DNA from: a virus
Length of the DNA stretch: 41,516 nucleotides
IMG/VR virus record: IMGVR_UViG_3300021513_000010
Coordinates: 1 to 41,516 of that record
Reading direction: 5' to 3' (one strand)
The translations under genes and the position numbers were made by a program. Below, in pieces: positions 1 to 5,944 of the stretch (positions are counted from its first letter, which is position 1; each line of letters opens with the position of its first letter). The notes under the pieces are model-generated. The model ran no database searches and was not told the origin of the DNA. It saw only the letters and a program-made list of their open reading frames with translations.

Positions 1-144
1 TCGTTTATCAATGACGTGCTCACAGCCGTCGCTCAGACGCTCATTCTGAAGGTAGATTTCGATATCCAAAACGATTCTGCGGGTTGGGCTGTGAAATCAG
101 TCAAACGTGACGGCGAGGATTGCCCTCTGGAGTTCGCTATTTAA
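1..144 (+). CDS. Hypothetical protein, 3' fragment (left copy)
   Basis: The reading frame is open from the first base and ends at TAA 142-144, so the start lies outside the window. Its 47 residues match the C-terminal part of the complete 76-residue gene at 39534-39764 almost residue for residue until the last ten positions, which differ. The function is not recognised. It belongs to the end duplication described in the findings and sits just before the small-terminase-like gene in both copies. Confidence 0.75.
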   Translation, partial: SFINDVLTAVAQTLILKVDFDIQNDSAGWAVKSVKRDGEDCPLEFAI

Positions 145-198
145 TACAAAAGATACATTTACTTTCACACAGGTGGTCAATCCCACAGGTGTTTCCCC

Positions 199-840
199 AT
201 GCCCCGCCAGGCAGAAGACCCGGAGATCGCAGCGGCGTTTGAGGCGTATGTAGCGATGGGCACGATCCGGAGCGTCCGCCGGCTGTGGAAGAACTGGGAG
301 CAGTTAGTCCCCACAGGTCGTCCACGTCCAACTTATCAAGCAGTATGCAATTGGGCGAACAAGTACCACTGGCGTGAACGTGCTGCCGAGAGGGATCGCA
401 AATTCTCACAAAAACTTGCCGAGAAAAATGATAATTTAAGATTGCAGACCGCGGAACACATCTTGCAACTCTTGTATGCTCGCATCCGCACCGTCTTTGA
501 CGAGGATGGCAACATCATCCTACCGATCCAGAACTACCAAGACCTCAACGATACCATCAGGTTGGCACTTCAGATCATCGGTGCGTTGAACCAACCTCCT
601 GCACGTGGCCGCCCGCCGAACCAGCAGACGAACATCAAGATCATCAAGGTCGTTGACGGCATGTCGGAGCAATCGCGCTCAAGAGTAGTAGACACCGAAG
701 CCCATGAGGTTGTGGACACGGACACGGACACGGACACAGACTCCGAACAGGAACTCGAACAGGAACTCGAACAGGAACTCGAACCCGAAGCCGAAGCAGC
801 AACATCCGAACCGCAATCCGAGGATTCAAGCCCACCCTAA
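199..840 (+). CDS. Putative terminase small subunit-like HTH protein (left copy)
   Basis: A 213-residue protein. Residues 10-75 contain a helix-turn-helix-like stretch ending in a W..KY.WRERAAERDR motif, which is the look of small terminase subunits that recognise viral DNA before packaging. Residues 76-150 form a conserved helical part, and the tail is low complexity (DTDTDTDS, then repeated EQEL units). The start has only a weak AGGT at 187-190. The right-end paralogue at 39823-40449 is very similar over the first 150 residues and then diverges. TerL is 12 kb away rather than adjacent, so the TerS role is an inference; a DNA-binding regulator is the alternative. Confidence 0.55.
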   Translation: MPRQAEDPEIAAAFEAYVAMGTIRSVRRLWKNWEQLVPTGRPRPTYQAVCNWANKYHWRERAAERDRKFSQKLAEKNDNLRLQTAEHILQLLYARIRTVFDEDGNIILPIQNYQDLNDTIRLALQIIGALNQPPARGRPPNQQTNIKIIKVVDGMSEQSRSRVVDTEAHEVVDTDTDTDTDSEQELEQELEQELEPEAEAATSEPQSEDSSPP

Positions 841-931
841 CCGTTGTTCGCTCTGCTCGTGTGCAGCCCGCAGATGTCGTACAGGTAGCCGTCGGCAGCC
901 GCCGTTGCACGCTTTGCACCCACCCATCCCG

Positions 932-1059
932 GTGGAGGGTTGCGCATAGGTTGCTTGCTTGCTCGCTTGCTTGCCTGCTCGCCGCCATTGCCAGCCAGCC
1001 AGCCGTCCGTCGTTTGCAGTCCTTCGCTGTCTGTGCGTGGTGTGTGCGCAACCCTCCAC
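932..1059. repeat. 15-bp inverted repeat, arms 932-946 and 1045-1059
   Basis: The left arm GTGGAGGGTTGCGCA is perfectly complementary to the right arm TGCGCAACCCTCCAC. The 98-base spacer contains CTTG repeats and AGCC repeats. The same arms recur at 40568-40580 and 41004-41016, but with a 423-base spacer of other content. Confidence 0.85.
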
Positions 1060-1114
1060 GAACATACCAAAGACAGGGGCCCACCACCCGCCCTCAGGCG
1101 CTGCACGCCCGCAT

Positions 1115-1254
1115 GTGCCGGCGGTCATATAATCTGACATTATGATGACACGCTTCGAAGCGTGTCATATAATGAAGATTATAACGCTTAGCAGGCACGC
1201 ACGTAATTTTGATTGTCAGGTATAAGACGTGCCTGCACGCTTGACCGCCGGCAC
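1115..1254. repeat. Nested inverted repeats around a perfect 24-bp palindrome
   Basis: The outer arms are 1115-1127 (GTGCCGGCGGTCA) and 1242-1254. An inner pair is 1191-1199 (GCAGGCACG) and 1228-1236. Between them lies a perfect 24-bp palindrome at 1145-1168 with core GACACGCTTCGAAGCGTGTC. The right-end copy near 41065-41212 keeps this arrangement, with one changed base at the palindrome centre. Confidence 0.85.
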
Positions 1255-1330
1255 GATGCAAGGGGGGCATGCTGGCTGTCTTGCGGTTCTTGCCGGTTGG
1301 TTAGCCAGCCAGCCAGCAGCCCCCCGACAT
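1255..1330. repeat. ATGCAAGGGGGGC...GCCCCCCGACAT hairpin element, copy 1
   Basis: The element starts with ATGCAAGGGGGGC and ends with GCAGCCCCCCGACAT. The inner flanks TGCTGGCTG and CAGCCAGCCAGCAG also pair. Flanks and G/C stem recur at 2814-2860, 3159-3250 and 41213-41287 while the interior varies in length and sequence. Confidence 0.8.
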
Positions 1331-1584
1331 GGTGTAAAGGGTCTGCCGCCATTACTGCTACCATTAGCAGCCTTCCCGCAACGAGCGTGGGCGCGAGGAC
1401 ATCGCCATGAATTGCGTGCCACGCACATGCAATTCATGCCTCTGCCTCAATCGTCCATCGCGCCCTAAATAGTTGCGTCCAGGCTGCCCAATGCCAACAC
1501 CAATCCAAACACTTAGGTCACATCTGCATCCTGGTTCTCTGTTTCTGTTTCTCTTTCTTCTTTTTCCTCCTCCACCACCCCCCT

Positions 1585-2032
1585 GACTTCGCAAGCGAAG
1601 TCAATCCACCCACACCTTTCGATTTGCGGCGTTCCGCAAAGTTATAAACCCCTCGGTAAGCTCTGCAGTCAAGAACCTTTCCGAGAAAGGTTCTGACAGA
1701 CTCCAAAGCGTAATGGAAAACCATTGCAGCCCTCCCGCGGCTCGTTCGGGTGCGGTTGTCTTCCACACGCTTTCCAGGCAGAAGCGTGTGTCAGCAACTT
1801 CCCGCACCCTCTTCTGCCGCGTCCGGGCTGCTTAACGCCTCCATTACATCAAATTCTTCTTTTCTTTCTTTGCGCCGGCGCGTAGCGCCGGCTGATGGCT
1901 GTGATGCGCGCATCTGTCGAGATGCGCTTAGATACGCTTTTTCCTTTTCTTTGAGAAAGAAAAGAAAAAGCTCAGCAAAAAGAAAAGAAACGTGCTGCTC
2001 GCTCGTTCGTCTGCTCACTCGCTCGCAGCACG
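1585..2032. repeat. Train of short-loop hairpins
   Basis: Successive perfect or near-perfect stems with different sequences: 1585-1592/1595-1602, 1623-1629/1634-1640, 1672-1680/1686-1694, 1764-1772/1782-1790, 1874-1881/1885-1892, 1908-1915/1920-1927, 1936-1952/1956-1971 (one bulge) and 1991-1998/2025-2032. Loops are mostly 2-9 bases. Such density without coding capacity is compatible with a structured RNA or with a DNA site read as single strands. Confidence 0.75.
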
Positions 2033-2233
2033 GTCATGTAGGGTCTACGCCTTCTGGCGTCGTAACACGAGCCGCAAAGTTCATACGAACCACACAGTTT
2101 TGAAGCCGTAGCAGGAATCGCATAGCGTAGCAGCAACCGCATAGCGCCCTGTTCGGTAGGTAACAGGAAACGCATATTCCAGCCGCTCCGGCTTTCTTGT
2201 CTTGTGCGCACGTGCTCATTCTTTCTCCGCTCC

Positions 2234-2304
2234 GGTTAAAGCGTTTGAAGTTTTGCTCGCCGAAGCGAGCAAAACCAAGCCCTTCGGGTTCAAACGCCTA
2301 AACC
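2234..2304. repeat. Branched palindrome, copy 1
   Basis: The outer arms GGTTAAAGCGTTTGAA and TTCAAACGCCTAAACC enclose two hairpins: GTTTTGCTCG/CGAGCAAAAC, and GCCC-TTC-GGG. The fold is a three-way junction. One arm lacks a T compared with copies 2-4. Confidence 0.85.
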
Positions 2305-2340
2305 TCCCCGTAGCCTTCCGTTGCCATCTTTTCGCTTTCC

Positions 2341-2415
2341 GGGTTTAAAGCATTTGAAGTTTTGCTCGGCATAGCGAGCAAAACCAAGCCCTTCGGGTTC
2401 AAATGCCTTAAACCC
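2341..2415. repeat. Branched palindrome, copy 2
   Basis: The outer stem GGGTTTAA/TTAAACCC is followed, after one mismatch, by GCATTTGAA/TTCAAATGC. The A/T pair replaces the G/C pair of copies 1 and 3, a compensatory change. The inner hairpin is GTTTTGCTCG/CGAGCAAAAC with a different loop, and the GCCCTTCGGG hairpin is unchanged. Confidence 0.88.
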
Positions 2416-2466
2416 GATCCGTTATCGTCCTTGCCTATTCGCACGTGCGCACATCCACTTCGCCCC

Positions 2467-2533
2467 GGTTTAAAGCGTTTGAAGTTTTACGCAAGCGTAA
2501 AACCAAGCCCTTCGGGTTCAAACGCCTTAAACC
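2467..2533. repeat. Branched palindrome, copy 3
   Basis: The outer stem is GGTTTAA/TTAAACC plus GCGTTTGAA/TTCAAACGC. The inner hairpin is GTTTTACGC/GCGTAAAAC, so both strands of the stem differ from copies 1 and 2 but still pair. The GCCCTTCGGG hairpin is unchanged. Confidence 0.88.
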
Positions 2534-2573
2534 TCTTCCGTCGCCTTTTCACCGTTGACCTCTCGCCCGTTGC

Positions 2574-2641
2574 GGGTTTAAAGCATTTGAAGTTTCGCTT
2601 TACGCGAAACCAAGCCCTTCGGGTTCAAATGCCTTAAACCC
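2574..2641. repeat. Branched palindrome, copy 4
   Basis: The outer stem is GGGTTTAA/TTAAACCC plus GCATTTGAA/TTCAAATGC. The inner hairpin is GTTTCGC/GCGAAAC, a fourth version that still pairs. The GCCCTTCGGG hairpin is unchanged. Confidence 0.88.
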
Positions 2642-2813
2642 GACTCTGATTGCTCCCGTTGCGTTCCAAGAAAGCCTCCGCGGGCTGGAACACACATTTC
2701 CCGTTACCTCCACGCCAGTGCGCCACACGGTCATGCCGCTACGCCACACAATTCCCGCTACTTCGTTCAAAACCGCATAGTTCGTAAGACCCTCACAACT
2801 CGTGTTACGGTCG

Positions 2814-2860
2814 CATGCAAGAGGGGCTGCTGGTCCAGCCAGCCAGCAGCCCCTCGACAT
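2814..2860. repeat. CATGCAAGAGGGGCTG...CAGCCCCTCGACAT hairpin element, copy 2
   Basis: This is the short version of the element at 1255-1330. The stem AGGGGCTGCTGG pairs with CCAGCAGCCCCT. The stem carries compensatory changes (GAGGGG with CCCCTC instead of GGGGGG with CCCCCC), while the outer flanks CATGCAA and CGACAT are kept. Confidence 0.82.
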
Positions 2861-2928
2861 TCACCCACCCGCCCTCGTTGTCTACCCACTCGCCATGCGT
2901 GCGTAACGGTAGACCCGGAGCCGCCCGA

Positions 2929-2980
2929 CGAAGGTTTTAATATTTACGAGCCTCGCGGCTCGCGCAATTTAAAACCTTCG
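2929..2980. repeat. Palindrome with inner hairpin
   Basis: The arms CGAAGGTTTTAA (2929-2940) and TTAAAACCTTCG (2969-2980) pair perfectly. Inside is CGAGCC-TCGC-GGCTCG (2947-2962). A small CCTGCTTCGCAGG hairpin follows directly. Confidence 0.8.
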
Positions 2981-2995
2981 CCTGCTTCGCAGGTT

Positions 2996-3122
2996 GCGGA
3001 ATGGCGGGTCATACGAAAGGCAAAATAATTGCAAGCCTCACGGCTTGTGCATTTTATTGCCTTTCGCCGTTCCGGTTCAGCCCTCCGCTACGCGGACGGC
3101 TGACTCTGACCCGCCATTCCGC
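2996..3122. repeat. 127-base branched palindrome with perfect 16-bp outer stem
   Basis: The outer arms GCGGAATGGCGGGTCA (2996-3011) and its exact complement (3107-3122) enclose two sub-hairpins. The first is CGAAAGGCAA (3014-3023) with TTGCCTTTCG (3057-3066), capped by CAAGCC/GGCTTG. The second is CAGCC/GGCTG plus TCCGC/GCGGA (3078-3102). It is a second three-way junction class, larger than the 2234-2641 family. Confidence 0.85.
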
Positions 3123-3158
3123 AATCGTGCAGCTCCGGCTATGTCCCGTTCCGCACGC

Positions 3159-3250
3159 CATGCAAGGGGGGCTGCCATCGAACCTCAAGTTGCCAACCTT
3201 TGCCAGCCCGCCGCGCCCGCCGCTGCCATTTGCCGGCAGCCCCCCGACAT
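3159..3250. repeat. CATGCAAGGGGGGCTGCC...GGCAGCCCCCCGACAT hairpin element, copy 3
   Basis: The flanks CATGCAA and CGACAT and the GGGGGGCTGCC stem match the copies at 1255 and 2814, but the 60-base interior (TTGCCAACCTTTGCCAGCCC and following) is unrelated to theirs. Confidence 0.8.
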
Positions 3251-3360
3251 TATTCAGCTATAAGCTATCAGGCAATTCATTCTCACTCAACGCTCCAATT
3301 TCAAATCAAAAGCAGAATAGAGAAGATAAGAAAAGATAAGATAAGATTAAGATAGGAGGG

Positions 3361-3528
3361 ATGAGAGGGGAGATGAGAGTGAAGCTGAAGATGAAGGTGC
3401 GTATAAAGCGCTGGTGGAAGCTATCAAAGACCGCACACCTGTTGCGGAAATACGGAGTGATAGAACTGCTGGAGATACTCCTCTTCGGGCTAATCGTAAT
3501 CCTCTTAGCGAGGATATTTGGGTGTTAA
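3361..3528 (+). CDS. Small membrane protein, 55 aa
   Basis: ATG at 3361 follows TAGGAGGG; an alternative start at 3373 follows GAGGGGAG. The first 30 residues are strongly basic (MRGEMRVKLKMKVRIKRWWK) and residues 37-53 form one hydrophobic segment (ELLEILLFGLIVILLARIF), so a single-pass membrane peptide with a basic, probably cytoplasmic, head is expected. It is the first gene after the palindrome region and opens the early-type operon. The stop is directly followed by the tRNA-like element. Its role is unknown. Confidence 0.6.
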   Translation: MRGEMRVKLKMKVRIKRWWKLSKTAHLLRKYGVIELLEILLFGLIVILLARIFGC

Positions 3529-3529
3529 T

Positions 3530-3582
3530 GCCCTCGCGCAGTTATTGGGCGCATCAACCGGGTTCAAATCCCGGTGAGGGCG
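3530..3582 (+). tRNA. tRNA-like element without an anticodon arm
   Basis: A seven-pair acceptor stem forms between GCCCTCG (3530-3536) and TGAGGGC (3575-3581, one G-T pair), followed by an unpaired G like a discriminator base. The T-arm is canonical: CCGGG (3558-3562), loop TTCAAAT, CCCGG (3570-3574). Only 21 bases lie between acceptor and T-arm, and they can form a D-arm-like hairpin (CGC, loop AGTTATTGG, GCG) followed by CATCAA. No anticodon stem-loop is present and no CCA is encoded. It cannot decode. A tRNA mimic, a processing signal or an old attachment site are possible. Confidence 0.55.
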
Positions 3583-3600
3583 ATCGGAGGTGAAGAGAAG

Positions 3601-3882
3601 ATGGAGGAAGCCTTCGGGCATAAGGAAGAAGAAGAGATAGGAGTGGCGGGCAGTGGCGAGCCCGCCACACTTAAGAGGAACGCCATAAAGGGCTATGTGC
3701 GGGGGATAATGATAAGGATATATCCGCCTGCGATTGATGGAGGGTTGGCAACGATAGAGGTCGGCAACGGGTTGCAGATTGTCGGTTGTTGCAGGTTCTC
3801 AAAACCGGTTTTGGTATGGAAGACCGCAGAGCTGTTGCACACGTATCTGAGCTTGCACGAGGTCAAAGGAGGTGCGTGCTAA
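3601..3882 (+). CDS. Hypothetical protein, 93 aa
   Basis: ATG 3601 is chosen because GGAGGTGA at 3586-3593 is correctly spaced; the longer frame starting at 3574 would run from inside the tRNA-like element. The N-terminus is acidic (residues 2-13) and the rest looks like a small beta-rich domain (IMIRIYPPAIDGGLATIEV, VGCCRFSKPVLVWKTAELL). The family is not recognised. The next gene starts two bases after the stop, so translation is probably coupled. Confidence 0.65.
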   Translation: MEEAFGHKEEEEIGVAGSGEPATLKRNAIKGYVRGIMIRIYPPAIDGGLATIEVGNGLQIVGCCRFSKPVLVWKTAELLHTYLSLHEVKGGAC

Positions 3883-3883
3883 G

Positions 3884-4216
3884 ATGAACCTCAATGAGCG
3901 GAACAGATCGATTAAGAAGGCATTAAGCGCAGAATTCGGCAGCAAAAACGTCAGAGTGCGAGGAGGTAGAGGCACAGCCTACGGGTGGGTTGATGTCACT
4001 ATCTTCATATCCGTCCCCGATGAGTTCAAGATTCTTCATGAGGGGCGATATACACACGAAGCGAAAGAAGCTATACACAGGGCACGGAGCAGAGCAACTG
4101 AGATACTGAAACAAAAAGGGCTCTGGGAACAGCTCGGAATTTGGTATGATGATGATCCAGAAGCAACAATGCGGAGGAAAATAACGATTGACGCAAGATT
4201 CGGGGAGGAGTATTAA
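3884..4216 (+). CDS. Hypothetical protein, 110 aa, possibly LPD29-like
   Basis: ATG 3884 follows AAGGAGGTG at 3866-3874. The N-terminal half (IKKALSAEFGSKNVRVRGG, then GTAYGWVDVTIFISVPDEF) recalls the small domain found in many mobile elements in which a pathogen-type KALKxxFP helix precedes a VRxxGGSSxxVxW strand pair (LPD29-type). This likeness is weak. A helical C-terminal half follows. It lies inside the early-type operon and its function is unknown. Confidence 0.65.
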   Translation: MNLNERNRSIKKALSAEFGSKNVRVRGGRGTAYGWVDVTIFISVPDEFKILHEGRYTHEAKEAIHRARSRATEILKQKGLWEQLGIWYDDDPEATMRRKITIDARFGEEY

Positions 4217-4219
4217 AAA

Positions 4220-4366
4220 ATGGTATCCGGCGATATAGAAAACGAATTTGGCGAGATAATCGCGGTGGAATATGCGAAGGCAGACATAGAGACCGGCGAG
4301 GTAGATTATGAGACCCTGGAATTGGGAGAGGATGACTCTCCCACATCCAGGACATACAGGAGGTGA
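4220..4366 (+). CDS. Small acidic protein, 48 aa
   Basis: ATG 4220 lies ten bases after GGGGAGGAG and the TGA is 4364-4366. The protein is rich in Asp and Glu (for example DIETGEVDYETLELGEDD). It has no recognisable domain. The ribosome binding site of the next gene (AGGAGGTGA) overlaps its last codons, typical of the operon. Confidence 0.55.
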   Translation: MVSGDIENEFGEIIAVEYAKADIETGEVDYETLELGEDDSPTSRTYRR

Positions 4367-4374
4367 GAAAAGAA

Positions 4375-4560
4375 ATGGAAGTCAAAATAGGCGATAAGGT
4401 GAAAATCTTCAGGGCGGGTTTTTGGTTCGCTACGGGCGAGGTGGTCTCAGTTCAGAACGAGATAGCCACAGTAGTCTACAAAGGCGCTTTCGGTGTGTGG
4501 CATACTTTGAAAGGGCATGTACGCCATCTTTCAGTCATCAAGGAGGAGGGAGGGTGCTGA
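4375..4560 (+). CDS. Small SH3/KOW-like protein, 61 aa
   Basis: ATG 4375 follows AGGAGGTGA at 4358-4366. The sequence MEVKIGDKVKIFRAGFWFAT, followed by GEVVSVQNEIATVVYKG and then WHTLKGHVRHL, has the alternating strands of a small SH3-like barrel (KOW-type) that often binds nucleic acid or ribosomal partners. This is a fold guess from the GDKV...G.V pattern only. Confidence 0.6.
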   Translation: MEVKIGDKVKIFRAGFWFATGEVVSVQNEIATVVYKGAFGVWHTLKGHVRHLSVIKEEGGC

Positions 4561-4562
4561 AG

Positions 4563-4757
4563 ATGCAGAAAACTCTTTCTTCTTTTCTTTCATTGAAAAC
4601 AGTCAAGTGCGATCACTGCGGTAGAGTGTACACCGGTGAAGAGTTCAATGCGCTGGAGCTCACCGGTCATAACATCATTTGGGACTTCGATTATCGCCGC
4701 TGCGCAGATTGCGGTGAAGAGATCACACCGCTGAAGCTTCGGTATGTTGGAGAGTGA
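4563..4757 (+). CDS. Zinc-ribbon protein, 64 aa
   Basis: ATG 4563 is just after the previous stop, with AAGGAGGAGGG upstream. Two knuckles, CDHCG (residues 15-19) and CADCG (near residue 49), are 30 residues apart, as in treble-clef or zinc-ribbon domains. Such small proteins in viral early regions often bind DNA, RNA or a host enzyme. The target is unknown. Confidence 0.65.
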   Translation: MQKTLSSFLSLKTVKCDHCGRVYTGEEFNALELTGHNIIWDFDYRRCADCGEEITPLKLRYVGE

Positions 4758-4780
4758 GTGAGGAGGTGAGGAGAGAAAAG

Positions 4781-5233
4781 ATGCAGTGCAAATTGACTCA
4801 GTATGTAGTGAAGCGTGACATGAAGTTCATGACCGTCCAGGAGTCCACAGGCGAGAAAATCAATAGCTTCAGGAAGGTCTATGAACTCATGAAGCCGGAG
4901 GCTGCGATTGATCGCGAGTGTGTGTGGGTTCTCCATCTCAACTCGCATCTGGAACTGATCGAGAAGGAGCTTGTCAGCATGGGCGATGTGAGCGCTTCGA
5001 TAGTCCACCCAAGGGAAGTTTTCAAGAAGGCGATCCTCCATTCAAGCAGTCAAATCGTAGTGGTGCATAACCATCCAAGTGGTGACTTTCTGCCATCAGT
5101 TGAAGATAAGGATGTTGCCAAAAGGCTCTACAAAGCCGGCGAGATCATCGGTATCCCACTCGCGGACTTCATGGTAATCAGCACCAAGGGCTTCTTCAGT
5201 TTCGCTAACGAGGGCATGTTAGAACAGCAGTGA
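4781..5233 (+). CDS. radC: RadC/JAB-domain protein
   Basis: A 150-residue single-domain protein. The JAMM metal site is intact: Glu46, then HNHPSGD at 96-102, Ser106 and Asp109 (H-x-H-x7-S-x2-D). The sequence fits the RadC-like MPN domain alone, without the N-terminal helix-hairpin-helix of bacterial RadC (about 220 residues). ATG 4781 follows AGGAGGTGAGG; a GTG at 4754 would overlap the previous gene. RadC-type proteins occur widely in mobile elements near recombination or anti-restriction genes, but their biochemical role is not settled. Confidence 0.85.
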   Translation: MQCKLTQYVVKRDMKFMTVQESTGEKINSFRKVYELMKPEAAIDRECVWVLHLNSHLELIEKELVSMGDVSASIVHPREVFKKAILHSSSQIVVVHNHPSGDFLPSVEDKDVAKRLYKAGEIIGIPLADFMVISTKGFFSFANEGMLEQQ

Positions 5234-5295
5234 GCGCGGCGGGGGCGATGAACCCCGCATTCCTATTCCCCCTCAAAAAATGGAGGTGAAAGAAA

Positions 5296-5472
5296 ATGGA
5301 TGAGCAAATAGAGGAAATAATAGCCGGTGCGTACGAGCTCTTTGATCAAGTTGAGTCTCTGCTGCTTTCTATCTCGCAGCGGCTTGCCGCCCTGGATCAG
5401 CGTGTACGTGCTATCGAGGAGAAGATAGATGCAGCAGGGTCTTCTCTTGTTGATGGAGGTGATGAGGAATGA
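5296..5472 (+). CDS. Small coiled-coil protein, 58 aa
   Basis: ATG 5296 follows TGGAGGTGA at 5281-5289. The whole protein is a heptad-like helix (EQIEEIIAGAYELFDQVESL, then LLSISQRLAALDQRVRAIEE) and probably oligomerises. It overlaps the next gene by four bases (ATGA), which supports translation. The function is not recognised. Confidence 0.6.
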   Translation: MDEQIEEIIAGAYELFDQVESLLLSISQRLAALDQRVRAIEEKIDAAGSSLVDGGDEE

Positions 5473-5939
5473 GTGAAGAGGTTGGAGAGTTCGCATCACA
5501 GCAGCAGATCAGGAAGCTGTATGCTGTGCTGCACTCGCTGGGCATCTCGCCGAAGGAGTTCAAGCAGCAGAAGGGGTTCTCTTCGTATTCCAAGTTAGGA
5601 CGGTTCGAAATATCGGAGATGATCGAAGAATTGGAGCAAAAGGAGGAAGCAGTTGAGAACTCCGTGTTGGAGGAGCTCCAGGAGTCACAGCCGCAGGGGC
5701 AGCAGCAGCAGGAGGTAGCAGCACCGGTCAATCCCATAGAGGCGCGGGTAGAAGCAGCACTCAATGAGGTTGATGTGCTCGCACCCGTCATGCGTGCGTG
5801 CGTACGTACAGCGTCCGAAGCGATCCTCGCATTGCCCGAAGACATCTATGAGGAAGTAGGCGAGGACTCGCTCGGTGAGTTCATTATCCGGCTCGCGGTG
5901 ACCATGTTCATCCAGGTGAGCCGTTGCAGCAGGAGGTGA
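5469..5939 (+). CDS. Hypothetical protein, 156 aa
   Basis: ATG 5469 overlaps the preceding stop; GGAGGTGATGAGG provides the ribosome binding site. Residues 10-50 (QQQIRKLYAVLHSLGISPKE...) resemble the short helical motif at the ends of some viral recombination or ssDNA-annealing proteins, a weak likeness. A Gln-rich linker (QPQGQQQQEV) leads to a helical C-terminus. The gene ends at the AGGAGGTGATG of the next one. Confidence 0.6.
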   Translation: MSEEVGEFASQQQIRKLYAVLHSLGISPKEFKQQKGFSSYSKLGRFEISEMIEELEQKEEAVENSVLEELQESQPQGQQQQEVAAPVNPIEARVEAALNEVDVLAPVMRACVRTASEAILALPEDIYEEVGEDSLGEFIIRLAVTMFIQVSRCSRR

Positions 5940-5944
5940 TGACA

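Larger units (their letters stand above)
841..3360. other. 2.5-kb non-coding region dense in inverted repeats
   Basis: No ORF here has both a ribosome binding site and a plausible protein. The region holds at least six classes of palindrome: a 15-bp inverted repeat (932-1059), a nested set (1115-1254), GGGG/CCCC hairpins with conserved flanks (1255-1330, 2814-2860, 3159-3250), a train of simple hairpins (1585-2032), four branched palindromes (2234-2641) and two larger branched palindromes (2929-2980, 2996-3122). It follows the TerS-like gene. An origin, a packaging site or a structured non-coding transcript are all possible. The last 100 bases are purine rich with repeated AGATAAG before the next gene. 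Confidence 0.75.

Noticed and set aside
644-1145. Several overlapping frames on both strands after the TerS-like gene
   Set aside because: They are low complexity, lack ribosome binding sites and overlap inverted repeats.
2362-2637. 91-codon frame across the branched palindromes
   Set aside because: The product only repeats the palindrome sequence and no ribosome binding site is present.
2234-2641. Repeats as a CRISPR array
   Set aside because: Units are 67-75 bases, branched and internally variable, with irregular spacers; there are no cas1/cas2 genes.
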